Source of the DNA: Zygnema cylindricum | Lineage: Eukaryota; Streptophyta; Zygnematophyceae; Zygnematales; Zygnemataceae | Assembly (NCBI GenBank): GCA_037447655.1 | Contig: JBBHKE010002343.1 | Span: 62,001-126,000, forward strand | Direction of reading: 5' to 3' | Length of the DNA: 64,000 nt | Shown here: piece after piece, positions 20,982 to 31,610 of the stretch | How the letters are laid out: each line of letters opens with the position of its first letter | How positions within the stretch are numbered: position 1 is the first letter of the stretch | Notes under the pieces: model-generated | Seen by the model: only the letters and a program-made list of their open reading frames with translations | Databases searched by the model: none | What the model was told of the DNA's origin: nothing | Program-made: the position numbers and the translations under genes

Positions 20982-22010
20982 AAGTCCTCAGAGTGGACAG
21001 CTTCCAAGAAGCCTCTAGGATAATCCTGACCCCTTTGTGTTTAAGCAAAAATAACTGCCACCCTGGCAGACAAAAACTCTGACCAACTTCATCCTTGTGA
21101 AGATAAGACTCCCATGAGTCGATAGCAAAAAGAATCTCTGAATTTGCTCCCCTGAGGAGTAAGTTATGGAGGGTCAAAGTTGACCTTTTGTACAGAAGCT
21201 CTCTGGGAGAGGGGGTCATATCTTCTAATTTTTCTAAGTCCTATCTCTCTCACAGACTCTATCTACTGATGTACGGAACCAATCAGAATTGAGTTCCGTA
21301 CGCAAAAGTACAGCTGCCGGTGTACTTTATGTACGGACATTGTACGACATGGCCAAAATGTCGACACATGTCAAATCCGGATTCGGTGCCATAATCTCCG
21401 GAGATTCCACAATCCAACAGAATTTCGCCACGTGTCATCCGATGTGGCGATGGCCACAAACCGCCGAAATCTTCCTCCGCGATCTCGGCGCTAATCCCGG
21501 CCGTCCGATTAAATTCTGTTTTAATCGTAGCCGTAATAAATACATGCGCGGTATTTGTTTCATTTACGAAACAAATGCGCGGTACTGATTTGTGTCCGTA
21601 CCGTAAGTCGTACATTATATATTACTGGATCTATGTATCCCGTAATTCATTGCAGTTAAATGGTTTTTCGCACGTATACCTATTTAAATAACTATCAAAC
21701 TATATGCTACGTAACAATACCGCTAGACTAAACGGCTAAGGCTACCGCCTATTTCGTGTCTGCCGGACGGTAGGTACAAGGATCAAATCCTGCCGTCGGC
21801 ACATAACTTTTACTTAAATAAATAAACCCTAATATAAATTTCCCGTAAACCTCAGGATAGCCAAGGTAGCCATGGCTCTAGCTTCCTCTCCAATTTCTCA
21901 GTGACTGCGACAAGTTTGAGAGTTGGAGAGAGAAGTTAGAGATAGACTGCCTCGACTTCTATATTTCTTTTCAGACCTAGAAAATACTAATAAAACCATT
22001 AGTTTCTACA
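20962..22010 (-). repeat. E5 5' LTR (1049 bp)
   Basis: TGAAACTTTGAG at the gag side, TTAGTTTCTACA at the outer side. The tRNA-like module is at 21725-21803. Confidence 0.95.
21725..21803 (+). other. tRNA-like module in E5 5' LTR (antisense)
   Basis: Same parts as in the 3' LTR: GACTAAACGGCTAAGGC, stem, GGATCAAATCC, CGTCGGCA. Confidence 0.55.
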
Positions 22011-22015
22011 TATTC

Positions 22016-22122
22016 TATTGTACTTTTGCTATTGTAACACTAATTAAGGTTAGTATTACAGCAAACTACCTAGAAAATATTCTAACCCTATCTACTGAAA
22101 TAAAGATTTCTAAATTACAACA
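22016..22122 (-). repeat. E4 5' LTR, outer part
   Basis: Continues the E4 LTR after the E5 insertion and ends in ATTACAACA at 22122. The next base belongs to gypsy element G. Confidence 0.88.
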
Positions 22123-22491
22123 CTCTATAAGGTGATTTGCTAGGTTGAATATGTCTTTTCTCTAGAAGCTCGTTGATCTATTTCTTTAACTCCTCATGCT
22201 CAAAGAAACTGTGATTATAAATTATTGTGAGAGGATGATTACATCCACGTTCAAGGTTAATAACATGTTCACATCTCGGGAAGGTGGCTTCTCTAAGGGT
22301 AAATCACTTGGGAAAACATCTTGAAATTCAAAAATCAAATCTTTAATTGCAGTATCAGATGTTTTTATGTTAGTCACAAAATCGGATTTTTGTTTTTCAA
22401 GATTTTTAGTCGTGTCAGATTTAGAAACAACATCAATGTTAGTGTTTTCTCCCCCCCTTGTATCACTAACTACCTCAGTTACTAATAACAA
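22123..22491 (-). pseudogene. gypsy reverse transcriptase N-terminus, element G
   Basis: Start of a Ty3/gypsy RT. The frame 22222-22491 contains EFQDVFPSDLPLEKPPSRDV, the conserved lead-in to gypsy RT. Next to the break, at 22123-22215, the sequence reads in another frame as HEELKK and LLEKRHIQPSKSPY, the following conserved block. The palm and the YxDD motif would lie beyond 22123 and are not in the window. At least one stop and one shift are present. Confidence 0.8.
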
Positions 22492-22779
22492 GAAAGCACG
22501 ATTTGTTTTATCTTTTAAATGTTTTTTAAATTGTTTATAAAAATCAAACCTTCCACTCCCTATTTGGTTTTGTTATTTATATGATTCTATGCAACTTCTT
22601 CCATGGCAATGCTTGCAAAACCTTTATGTTATTCTCAGACTCCACTCTCTAGGTGTTAGTTTCCCAATTAATTAGAGGGTTATGATCAGTTAACTTAGGA
22701 TTTCCTAGTATTAGAACCACACTACCCGAATTCATTATTTCACACAACTTTTATTTTATGACCCTAGATATCAACTTTT

Positions 22780-23030
22780 ATTGTGTCAGTTTGTAAATCT
22801 AATGTGAACTTATTACCATTTGCCACCTGAACATGCAAAGGTTTTTCCCTTATGATTGTAGGGAATTTTATTTTCCTCTAGAAACTGTTGTGAAATAAAA
22901 TTAGGTGTAGCACCTGAATCTACCATAACTCTCAATGGTTTCCATTCCACTAAAGACTCAAATCTAATCAAATAGTGTTTTGTGTCATCGTTACTTAACT
23001 GTCCTAACATAAGTCTGTTGTTTCATCAGA
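22780..23030 (-). pseudogene. gypsy aspartic protease, element G
   Basis: Retroviral-type protease. The frame 22813-23010 shows KPLRVMVDSGATPNFISQ with the catalytic DSGA intact, then FLEENKIPYNHKG. In a gypsy element it releases the gag and pol proteins. It is read in a different frame from the zinc knuckles upstream, and it is followed by about 300 bases with only weak similarity to the protease-RT linker. Non-functional as part of a truncated element. Confidence 0.82.
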
Positions 23031-23205
23031 AGGATTGCTCAAATTAAAGAGTGTAGTTAGCATCACAACAAATTCAGCTATCCTAGCTTTTCCTTTAATT
23101 AGCTTGCCCTCCAAAGTTAACTCATTAACCTTTTAATCTTGTCGACTCAACTAAGGACTTTCAGCTAGTTCTTTCTGTTTCCCACCTCGTGGGCTTTTTG
23201 CTCAC

Positions 23206-23484
23206 CTAGGTATAATGCAATATCTTCTTGAAGACCTTCATTGACATCAACTGTTTAATTGATCCATTATTAGTATTGTCCTTAGCGTAATGTTCTGGAC
23301 CCCCGCATTTAAAACAATTGACTTTTTTTTTCAGTTTTCTGCACTCTTTGTTGAAATTTTCCTCATCTCCACAGTTAAAACAGTTAATTTTCTTCAGTTG
23401 TGCACACTCAAATGCTTTATGACCTCTTTTTTGACAAATAGTGCATGTGGGAATGCTAAGATTGGGTAATCTGAGCATTAACAC
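23206..23484 (-). pseudogene. gypsy gag nucleocapsid with three CCHC-type knuckles, element G
   Basis: RNA-binding part of gag. Three consecutive knuckles are readable: CTICQKRGHKAFEC (complete CX2CX4HX4C), CFNCGDEENFNKEC (histidine replaced by asparagine) and CFKCGGPEHYAKD (last cysteine replaced by aspartate). A triple array in a row is unusual beside the single knuckle of the copia elements here, and only the first should bind zinc normally. A frameshift separates it from the capsid part at 23728. Confidence 0.82.
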
Positions 23485-24660
23485 TTGGTTTAGGACTTTT
23501 CATGTATCCCCTTCTTTTGCTAAATTTGTTTCTTGCATTAACACTATGTCAACCTCTCTGATTTCCCCTGAAGATATTATGCCTATTCACCAAACCATAA
23601 CACTCTATCCACCTTCGTGATTTCCCTTAAAGATAATATGCCTATTCACCAAACTTGCATTCAGACCCTCATCAACAAATTCCTCCTCATCCCACTTTGA
23701 TGCTTCATTCAAATTACCCTTGCGTGATCAAGTTTCTTGATTATACCCCAACTGATCCTCTAATTCCAATGATTTATTTTGTAATTCCTTCAAATTAATA
23801 AAGTTTTGATGTTTTAGTTTTGATTTCAGTATAGGATTCAGATAGTTCAAGAAATGCAACTTAGCCATTTCATCAATCAAACCTATGATATGAATGATTG
23901 ATGTGTCAAATTCCACGATATAATCTTTCACAAAACCAGTTTGCTTACAGTTCAGCCACTTTTCTTCCATTCAAGATTTATAAGTGACAAAGAAGAAATG
24001 CGATTTTATCGCGGTATTAAAAGCTTCCCAATCAGCATTATCAGGAATCAAATTAGACCTCCTCTGAGTGTAGTACCAAATGTGAGCATCACCTTTGTGA
24101 CAACTAACACCAAAAGAAGTATAATCATCACGATCACAATTTCTATATTTCAAATAATACTCTATATGAAAAATCCAAGCTTCCAACTCATCAATCTTTT
24201 TACAATCAAAGGATGGTGCCTCACTAATAGACAACTTCAAATCACTTATCTTCTTAGGTCTATCGTGATCATCCTCCATAAAACTGGTATTTTTCTTACT
24301 ACTCTCACCTTTTTGGTTATTAACATCATTTATGGCGTGAATTAAATTAATTAGCTCATACAATTTCTAATTTGAAACATTCCCATTTTCTTTCACATCT
24401 TTCAATTCACTCTTCAATTCAAAAATTGTTTTATCCACACAGCTGAATGATTATTAAATCTTTTGACCAATTTCATTGTACGCTTATTCAAAACATTCAA
24501 AGCATTCTCCATTTCACGTTTCCAAACAGAATTCGTCATTATCACAAAATGATATCGAGCAAAAAAAAAGGTAAAATATAATTTCTCAAAGCAATTTGTA
24601 GCAGGTTTGAAATCCTCAAATTGCTCCAATCCAAAACTTATTCTTTTTAACAAATCACTT
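23485..24660 (-). pseudogene. gypsy gag matrix and capsid, element G
   Basis: Gag capsid of a Ty3/gypsy element. The frame 23971-24363 holds FDCKKIDELEAWIFHIEYYLKY and GDAHIWYYTQRR, and the frame 23728-23970 continues with KDYIVEFDTSI and FLNYLNPILKSKL, the usual gypsy capsid order. The N-terminal frame 24414-24653 contains a likely start (MTNSVWKREMENALNVLNKR). The part at 23485-23727 has no good frame. Stops between the frames show decay. Confidence 0.75.
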
Positions 24661-25145
24661 GAAAAAGATCAGAATCTGAGAAATTAATAAGACATTGAAA
24701 GTAAGTTAGTGCAAATTCAATTTTTGAATTTCCGAAACAATTTTCCAAAAAGTAAGAATTTCCCCACAAATTGTGAAACAACAAAATTGAAAGCTCTCAA
24801 AGGGAAGATTCAACCATAACTTTTGCAACAGCAACATTAAAAAGCTCTCAATGGTAACAATTTAGAGTTTGAAGAGTTTTAAGTCATATCTGAACTCCTT
24901 CGCTTTTGAAAAAGTAAAGTACTCCACTTTCCTTTTCTTACATTAGAAAATTTTCCATTTCCCACTACATTAAGATCTTTTCAAAAATAAACTTATATCG
25001 TCACCCTTCATGGCTTCAAGCCCTCTTTCTACACATGATTCATTGCTAGAAAAAAGCAAGTTTGTTTAGCTTCTAGGTAATTGGAGTGAGATTTAGTGGT
25101 CGCTACACTGGCCAACCCGTGTGAGTCCTTAGCACCTAAGCACGT
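24661..25145 (-). other. leader of element G, inner part
   Basis: AT-rich sequence without a coding frame between gag and the solo LTR. It is probably the 5' leader of G. Nothing else recognisable. Confidence 0.4.
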
Positions 25146-25231
25146 TGCAATTTTGTGTCCTCCATTGGACTACAAAATTCAGGAAGCCTGTAGATAGTTT
25201 TTAACTAACCCACTTCAAGCCACAACCAATG

Positions 25232-25297
25232 TTGCCCAAGAAGGCAAATTGATAGTCTGACTGCACCTTTATGCAGCGTGGACTCCCCTGAGTCCAT
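25232..25297 (-). other. U5 hairpin row in family I solo LTR
   Basis: In the sense strand: GGACTC-AGGG-GAGTCC, then CTGCA-TAAAGG-TGCAG, then TTGCC-TTCTTG-GGCAA. The second and third stems differ in sequence from family II but keep pairing. Confidence 0.5.
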
Positions 25298-25871
25298 AGC
25301 AAAAAGAGTCACTGAAAACGGCCAACCACCCGATTAGTTATGAGCCGGCAAAAATGCCAATTTTACGCAAAGCTATGTTAGAGAGAGGTGACTACCTACC
25401 AGATTTTCCTAAGTCCTAAACCCCTCTCACAACCCCTATCTACTGAAGTACGAACTAATCACATGACTGTTAAGTACAGAAAGGTACGACGGCTGATGTC
25501 CTTTGTGTTCGGCCTGTGTACGACAAGGCCACGGAGTGGACGCATGTCACCATTCCACTCGTCTGTATGTTCCCCAAAATTCCTGCGACCAAATGTTATC
25601 CTTCCACGTGGAGCCTAGTCATACCACGTCTATAAATGCCAAAATGACCATTTCGCGATCTCGGCACAAATGTATACTGTCAGATTAAGTCCGACATTAA
25701 ATGTGGGCAGTCGAAACAAATGTATGATTAATTTGTTTCGTGCGAAATGACGTCCGCACTAAAACTTTAACTACTTCTATGTTCCTTTGTTCACATTTGA
25801 GTTTATCTGTTTCAAGACCATGTACTAGTTTAAATATGTATCAAACACTATGTACTTTAATGGACTTCTAC

Positions 25872-25948
25872 GACAAACAGGTTAGAGCAAACGGCTACGC
25901 CGTACTCTACCGATCGGAGGTTCTAGTCCTGCTGGACTCAACCTTTTT
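25872..25948 (+). other. tRNA-like module in family I solo LTR (antisense)
   Basis: CAGGTTAGAGC resembles a tRNA D-arm, and GGTTCTAGTCC resembles a B box with one change. TTTTT directly follows at about 25950, the kind of signal that ends Pol III transcripts. Confidence 0.55.
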
Positions 25949-26155
25949 GTTGCGAATGAAATACGTCACTCTTTAGTCATGCCTGTTGAACTAAGGTAGC
26001 CATGGCTCAACCACCCTCTCTATCCTTTAGTGACTACAACAACTATGATGGCTAGAGAGAGGAGGTGGAGGCAGGTTGTCCGCCCTTTTCTTTTCTTTGT
26101 TATACTGACATATTTAGACCTAGAAAAAAACTCTAAAAATCTATTAATTTCAACA

Positions 26156-26318
26156 CACACCCCACATCTAACCAATGGGCGGTTGCAATGTGGTCACTTA
26201 GTTCCATTCTAATCCCTTATCAGTTCACATTGTGGTTCCACCGACACAGACCAGAGCACCCTTTCCGGTCACGACAGTCAATTTTCGAGTGAGCTAGCTT
26301 CCCTTGGCCTCTAATCAA
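26156..26318 (-). other. leader of element G, outer part
   Basis: Non-coding sequence between the solo LTR and the primer site. I see nothing else in it. Confidence 0.35.
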
Positions 26319-26330
26319 AGCTTTGATACC
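26319..26330 (-). promoter_or_regulatory. canonical tRNA-Met primer binding site
   Basis: On minus TGGTATCAAAGC, one change from the usual plant TGGTATCAGAGC that pairs with the 3' end of initiator tRNA-Met. It marks the LTR boundary at 26331. Confidence 0.65.
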
Positions 26331-27232
26331 ATATTTCATAGGATTTCCTAACTCTAAAAAAATCCCATTATTATAACCTACTCCAACCACACATTCCATA
26401 CATTGGAAAATTACACATTCACATTGGCCATCACTCACATAAGGATAAACTTTAAATTAGAAGAAGCTTCTGTCCACATAACATTTGCTTGGTCTCTTGC
26501 CCTCGTGGATCAACCCTTCTTTTTAAAGTATTTTCCAGTGCTCTCCACTCTTAATAATTCTATCTCTTAACTACTAAAACACTACTTTGTTTGTAAGAGA
26601 TTTCAGTACAAAAATTTTATTTCTCCAATTTGGTCTTATTTGTCCAGGACATAGATCAGTCAAAATTTCCACAAACTTTTCCAAAGGAAAATATGTCTAC
26701 TCTTCTCTTCGACTTCACTGTTTATCTATCAACGCCTTATATTATCCAAGCCAGAGTCAACCCTCTGTTGAGAAGGTTTTTTCTAGGTCAATCATTCATC
26801 AGCTAGGACTCAAAATGACCAATGTAAAAACGTGCGAAATATCTTACTAACTACGTAGGATTTACTAACCAATCAAATGCTACATTTCACTTTCACTACC
26901 TAACATTTACGTGCAAAAGTGCGCACCAAACGAAAAACGAATTCGCACGAACGTGCGTCGCATATTTCACACGAGAAACTACTTACGAAATTCCATAAAG
27001 TGAAAGTGACGTTTTGTACTAAAACTTTGTATAAAACAAATCATCGTGCGTACCTAACGAAATACGGATTAATTTGGTACTTTTTAAACATTCGCCTGAA
27101 ATTCCGAGGCTAGTTTGACCCTTAACACGTTACAATGAACACCCGCCCATTATTTTGACCTCGCCCTGTCGCCTAAATACACCAATCACTATATCTTTTA
27201 AAATACAACTCCAAATCGTGCGATTTTTATTC
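26331..27232 (-). repeat. probable 5' LTR of element G
   Basis: Starts next to the primer site (minus-strand end ...GAAATA, probably from CA). About 900 bases without a coding frame, rich in CGT-containing words near 26930-27010. The outer end is not defined, because copia fragment C begins at 27233. No second copy is in the window, so the call is tentative. Confidence 0.4.
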
Positions 27233-27590
27233 CAATTTATGTGGATGATTTGTTGGTGTTAACTGAGTCTTTGGAAAAGATCAATAAGTTAAAAGAAGAT
27301 CTTAGAAGCGAATTTGATATGAAGGATTTAGGGGAGGAAAGATATATTTTGGGAATCCAATTGGAGAGAGATAGGGGGAAAAGAACTATCTGACTTACTC
27401 AATAGAAAGCTATAGGTATTATACTTTTGAAATTCTAGATGGAAAAGGCAAACAATTGTACCTCTCCCTTGGACTTGAAAAAAGTAAGTGATGGAAGTGT
27501 AGAAGGAGGATTGATAATCTTTGATGATCAAATGAGTCCAGAGGAGAGAGAGTTAATGAAGTCTATTCCTTAAGGATAGGTCGAAAGAAG
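27233..27590 (+). pseudogene. copia RT C-terminal part, fragment C
   Basis: Begins at IPIYVDDLLVLTESLEK with the YVDD motif intact, followed by KINKLKEDL, FDMKDLGEERYILGIQLERDRGK and a stop (TGA) just before LTQ. The upstream palm and fingers are missing because the fragment is 5' truncated at the gypsy remnant. In-frame stops near 27392 and 27401 confirm that it is dead. Confidence 0.8.
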
Positions 27591-28158
27591 TTTGATCTAC
27601 TTTATGAACTGTACTAGGCCGAACATAGCCCGAGCAATAGGAGTCATCAGTAGGAGTCTTTACGATCCTAGGAAGAGAGATTGGGAGGCAACCAAGAGAG
27701 TCATGAGTTATCTAGTAGGAACCGAAGAGTTATGGTTGCATTTGGGAGGGGAGCACACTAGTATCACTACTTAGAGTGATGCCAGTTATTTGGATCCACC
27801 TATGAGAAAATGGACTTCTGGGTATGTGTTGTATGTGGGGGAAGGTGCTTATTGTTGGAGCAGTAAGCAACAAAAGGTGGTTGCTGAGTCTACTATGGAG
27901 GCTGAGTATATGGCCTTTTGTTTTGTTGTGAAAGAGTTGATGTGGGTCAAGTCCTTGTTGCAAGAACTAGGGTATATGAATGAAGGAGTGCATGAAGTTT
28001 TTTGTGATAATCAGGTTGCCATTGCTATTGGGGCCAATTCAAAACATCATTTCATAGCTAAGTATATGGACATAAGATTGAGCTTCATGAGGGAAAAGGT
28101 TGAAAATTAAATTGTAAATCTTGTGTATAAATCAGATGAAGAAATGGTAGCTGACATT
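27591..28158 (+). pseudogene. copia RNase H, fragment C
   Basis: Frames 27592-27774 and 27790-28110 together cover RNase H: IYFMNCTRPNIARAIGV, RVMSYLVGTEELWLHLGG, then TSGYVLYVGEGAYCWSSKQ, STMEAEYMAFC and CDNQVAIAIG. The motif TTWSDASYGD is changed to a stop at the tryptophan, then SDASYLD. Stops at about 27773 and 28108 break it. The end at 28158 is where the LTR starts, earlier than in D. Confidence 0.82.
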
Positions 28159-29160
28159 GTTGAAATAACTAGTTTTTGGGTATTTTCTAGGTCTAAATAT
28201 GTATACAAAACAAAAAAAATGAATATACAGGCAGCGTGACTTCATCTCTTCTCTCTTGCCCCCATACTTGTTGTAGTCACTGAAAAAGAAAGAGAGCGAT
28301 AAAGCCATGGCTGCCTCAACTCCATAGGCATGACCAAAGAGTGACTTAAGTCACTCTCAACAAAAGGTTGAGTCTGGCAGGTAACAAACCTACGATCGGC
28401 AGAGCGCAACGTAGCCGTTAGCTCTAAACAGTTTGTCGTAGAAGTCCGTCAGGATATATAGGGTTTAATATGTGTTTAAACTATTGTATGGTAGTGAAAC
28501 CAATTAACTAAAATATAAACGAAGGAACATAAAACAAGTTGAAGTTTAGTGCAGACGTCATTTCGCACGAACAAATGAATCAGACATTTGTTTCGACGGC
28601 CGACATTCAATGTCGGATTTAATCCGATGGCACACATCACTACGGAGATCTCTGAATGGTCACTTTGGCGTTTATGGACGTGGCATGACCTAGCAGCCCC
28701 TGGAGGGGTAGTATTTGGTTCCAGGAATTTTGGGGAACATACAGACGAGTGGAAGGGTGACACGCGTCCACTCAAAGGCCTTGTTGTACATAAGCCGTAC
28801 AAAAAAAACATCGACCGTAATACCTTTCTGTACTTTACAATCATATGATTGGTTGTACTTCAATAGATAGGGATTGTGAGAGGGGTTTAGGACTTAGGAA
28901 AATCTGGTAGGTAGTCACCTCTCTCTAAGAGAGCTTTGTATAAAATTGGCATTTTTGCAGGCTCATAACTTATCGGTTGGTTGGTTGTTTTCAGTTATTC
29001 TTTTTGCTACGGACTCAAAAGAGTCGAAGCTGCACACGGATGCACTCAGACTATCGGTTTGCCTTCTTGGGCAGCATTGGTTTTGACTTGAAGTGGGTTA
29101 GTTAAAAACTATCTAGAAGCTTCTTGAATTCTGTAGTCCAATGGAGGACACAAAATTGTA
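28159..29160 (+). repeat. family I LTR1 (1002 bp)
   Basis: TGTTGAAATAACTAG at the start, ACACAAAATTGTA at the end (CA changed to TA). The gag ATG is at 29141, inside it. Confidence 0.9.
28362..28436 (-). other. tRNA-like module in LTR1 (antisense)
   Basis: On minus: TTTAGAGCTAACGGCTACG, then GGTTTGTTACC (decayed B box), then GCCAGACTCAACCTTTTG. Confidence 0.45.
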
Positions 29161-30270
29161 TGTTATGGGCCCACCCTCTAGGGTGCCCACATTCAATGGA
29201 TCTATGTTCATCTATTTGGAAGCCATGATGATGGGGGCTTTGTGCGAAAAACGATACTAGGGTATCGTTAGTGGACAAGTGATACGTCCACCTTCGGGAA
29301 CTCCACCAGATTTTGGAAGAGTAACGTTTTTTGCAGCAGCGACAGCTTCAGTGGAGGAGGCAGATGATGGAGACAGCAGTGTGTCCGAAAAGGTGAAAGG
29401 GAAGGAGACACCCCTTACTCTTATTGCCACGACACTGGGAGCGGTGGTTGTGAAGACTGTGGAAAATGATACTTAATTGTGGGAAGACGTAAACATGGCT
29501 GCTAAGAACTTCAATCTAAGGCACTTCACTCAAGCTTTCGCCACCTCTCACCCTCACATTTACAAGGCCGAGGAGTTGTGGGTGAGTAAGGTGGAGATCT
29601 ATAGAGCTGGAACTATTTTATAGTTGTAGTTGCCTGAGCAAAAGCTAGTGAGTTAAACTTACAAAGGAGGAAAGATGTTAGATTATTGTAATGATCTTTC
29701 TTGTTTGTATATCGAGATGATAAGTGGCAGGTGGACAAGTACAATGAAGATGAAAGTTAACACTCTCATCATGAAGTTACCAAACGAGTATGAGAACATA
29801 GTGTACCGAGTACATGAAATGATTGATAGTTCATGGAAGTGGAACACAGTGGTCTGGTTGACACTTGTGCAGGATAACACGATAGAGATTAGAAGAGGAT
29901 GAAAGAGCATCCAAGCTCTAGCTGCAGAAGGGGACCGATGGGGGAAGGATCCAAGAAACCGTACAATTTGAAAAGAGATTAGTCGGGAGGACCAAGGCCC
30001 CCAAAGGGCATTTGTCATTTTTGCAAAAAGCCAAGACACTTTATCGCGTATTGTGTTAAGCTATCAAAGCTGAGGCTCCAAGAGAACGGTGGAGGGGGTC
30101 CTTCGAAGGGAAGAAAAGGCACTTGTGGTCAGAAAGGTGACAGGAATAACCGAGGACGAGTCCTCTGAGGAGGATGGGGAACTTCTTTTAGACAAGAGTC
30201 TGGGGAAGAAGGAGATCCCTCGGAGATAGAAGTGTGCCCTTCGAGCAATTCGGGAAGATCCATAAGAAGG
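29141..30270 (+). pseudogene. copia gag, copy B (broken)
   Basis: Starts at the LTR ATG (29141), passes the primer site and gives M-G-P-P-S-R-V-P, then FIYLEAMMMGALCEKR. The readable frames 29279-29476 and 29675-29902 hold the capsid (LDYCNDLSCLYIEM, VNTLIMKLPNEYENIVYRV). A complete CCHC knuckle CHFCKKPRHFIAYC is encoded at 30013-30054. Multiple stops (for example in the region of TWEDVN and AGTIQ) and frameshifts are present. It follows the gag of D and of fragment 2. Confidence 0.82.
29161..29175 (+). promoter_or_regulatory. primer binding site of B, half-tRNA type
   Basis: TGTTATGGGCCCACC: 14 of 15 bases match the family consensus. Confidence 0.7.
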
Positions 30271-30550
30271 ATAGAACTTCGACTCAGGTGCATACATGCA
30301 TATGTGTCGTGATAAGCAACTTTTCACTAAGCTAAGAAAGATCCCTTCTTTAGAGATAGAGTATGGGGATGAGAGAGTGGTTACTAAAGATCTAGAGGGG
30401 TTAGTAGATTTAAAAGAATTAGTGGAGGGTAAGACTTATATACTCACATTCTCAGATGTACTCTACATTCCTCAGCTGAGCAAAAATCTTGTCTCTACAT
30501 CTGTATTGGATGACAAAGAGTTAGATACCTTCACTAGAAAGGGAGTCTTT
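30271..30550 (+). pseudogene. copia protease, copy B, split by EA
   Basis: Active site DSGAYMHMC at about 30279-30306, so DSG is intact, followed in frame 30296-30553 by FTKLRKIPSLEIEYGDERV, LVEGKTYILTFSDVLY and LSKNLVSTSVLDDKE. The frame ends because EA is inserted at 30551. The protease tail continues after EA at 37001 (VKFGDEVYFM). The copy was otherwise quite intact here when EA arrived. Confidence 0.85.
30546..30550. repeat. target duplication of EA (TCTTT)
   Basis: TCTTT occurs here and again at 36996-37000. Removing EA and one copy restores the B protease-integrase reading (GVF, then T or A, then VKFGDE). Confidence 0.92.
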
Positions 30551-31597
30551 TGAAACTCTGAGACCTCCATAAGTCCTCAGAGTGAACAGCTTCTAAGAAG
30601 CCTCTAGGATAATCCTTACCCCATTGTGTTTAAGCAAAAATAACTGCTACCCTGGCAGACAAAAACTCTGACCACCTTCACCCCTGTGAAGGCAAGACTC
30701 CCTTGAGTTGATAGCAAAAAGAATCTTTGAATTTGCTCCCCTGAGCAGTGAGTTATGGAGGGTCAAAGTTGACCTTTTGTATAGAAGCTCTTTGGGAGAG
30801 AGGGTCCTATCTTCTAATTTTTCTAAGTCATATCTCTCTCACAGACTCTATCTACTGATGTACGGAACCAATCAGAATTGAGTTCCGTACGCAAAAGTAC
30901 AGCTGCCGGTGTACTTTATGTACGGACATTGTACGACATGGCCTAAATGTCCACACGTGGAATATCCGGATTCGCTCCTTTAATCCTCGGAGATGCCGCG
31001 CTCCAATGTTACATCGCCACGTGTCATCCGATGTGGCGATGCCCACAAACCGCCGAATTCTCCATTCGCGATCTCGGCGCTAATTCCGGCCGTCCGATTA
31101 AACTCGCATTTGATCGTAGCCGTAATAAATACATGCGCGGTATTTGTTTCGCTTACGAAATCAATGCGCGGTATTGATTTCTTATCAGTACCGCAATTTG
31201 TACTTTTACACTACCATATCTATGTATCCCGTTAACAGTTATAGTTAAATGAAGTATCCTACGTGTACATGTTTAAATCATTATCGTACTATATACTATG
31301 TAACACTACTTCTAGACTTAACGGCTAAGGCTACCGGCTATCTTCTCTTTAACGGCCGGCAGGTACCAGGATCAAATCCTATCGCCGGCACATACCTTTT
31401 AGTAAATAATCCCTATACTAATATAAATTTCCCGTAAACCTGAGGATAGCCTAGGTAGCCATGGCTCTAGCTTCCACTCCAATTTCTCAGTGACTGCGAC
31501 AAGTTTGAGAGTTGGAGAGAGAAGTTAGAGGTAGACTGCCTCGGCTTCTTTATTTCTATTCAGACCTAGAAAATACTTAAAACCATTAATTTCTACA
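30551..31597 (-). repeat. EA 3' LTR (1047 bp)
   Basis: TGAAACTCTGAG at the left, TTAATTTCTACA at the right. Confidence 0.95.
31312..31391 (+). other. tRNA-like module in EA 3' LTR (antisense)
   Basis: AGACTTAACGGCTAAGGC, TACCGGC stem, CCAGG-ATCAAAT-CCTAT arm (B-box-like GGATCAAATCC), CGCCGGCA. Confidence 0.5.
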
Positions 31598-31610
31598 CTC
31601 CCCTTATTTT

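Larger units (their letters stand above)
15566..22010 (-). mobile_element. complete Ty1/copia family II element E5 (6445 bp)
   Basis: Complete minus-strand element with two LTRs (15566-16613 and 20962-22010), primer site 20947-20961, polypurine tract CTCCCCTTATTTT on plus just after 16613, and duplication TATTC. The order is gag, protease, integrase, RT, RNase H. By eye the LTRs differ at about 3 percent in the first 220 bases, so insertion is fairly recent. Damage seen: one UGA in gag, a one-base deletion near 18988 in integrase, and YVDN in RT. EA has exactly the same length. Confidence 0.95.
9855..22122 (-). mobile_element. Ty1/copia element E4, second lineage, interrupted by E5
   Basis: Minus-strand copia with 3' LTR (9855-10522), polypurine tract (10523 on), RNase H, RT, integrase, protease, gag, a 250-base leader and a 5' LTR split by E5 (14993-15565 and 22016-22122). 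Its LTRs (about 670-680 bp, TG...ACAACA) are unrelated to families I-III, have no tRNA-like module, and no half-tRNA primer site is visible. It was inserted into gypsy element G, whose RT is cut at 22123; the other flank was lost when E3 came to lie at 9849. Confidence 0.85.
25146..26155 (-). repeat. solo LTR, family I (1010 bp)
   Basis: TGCAATTTTGTGTCC at the left, TTAATTTCAACA at the right, with no internal region on either side. The flanks CACGT and CACAC agree at 3 of 5 bases, so the target duplication is decayed or absent. It carries the tRNA-like module at 25872-25948 and hairpins at 25232-25297. Confidence 0.85.
22123..27232 (-). mobile_element. Ty3/gypsy element G, truncated, interrupted by a solo LTR
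   Basis: Minus-strand remnant with gag, three zinc knuckles, protease and the first residues of RT. The rest of RT, RNase H, integrase and the 3' LTR are missing beyond 22123, where E4 was inserted. A family I solo LTR (25146-26155) splits the leader. A canonical tRNA-Met primer site lies at 26319-26330, with a likely LTR to its right. Assigning that LTR to G is inference from order and strand. Confidence 0.7.
27233..28158 (+). mobile_element. Ty1/copia family I fragment C (RT end and RNase H)
   Basis: Plus-strand remnant that begins at the RT active site and ends in the RNase H tail (...GGTAGCTGACAT). About 95 bases present in D between this point and the LTR, including the polypurine tract, are missing before the LTR at 28159. 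It may be the first unit of the family I array or an older copy hit by it. Confidence 0.8.

Noticed and set aside
28588-28848. 86-codon plus-strand frame
   Set aside because: It falls inside LTR1 and is not kept in LTR2 or the solo LTR at 25146.
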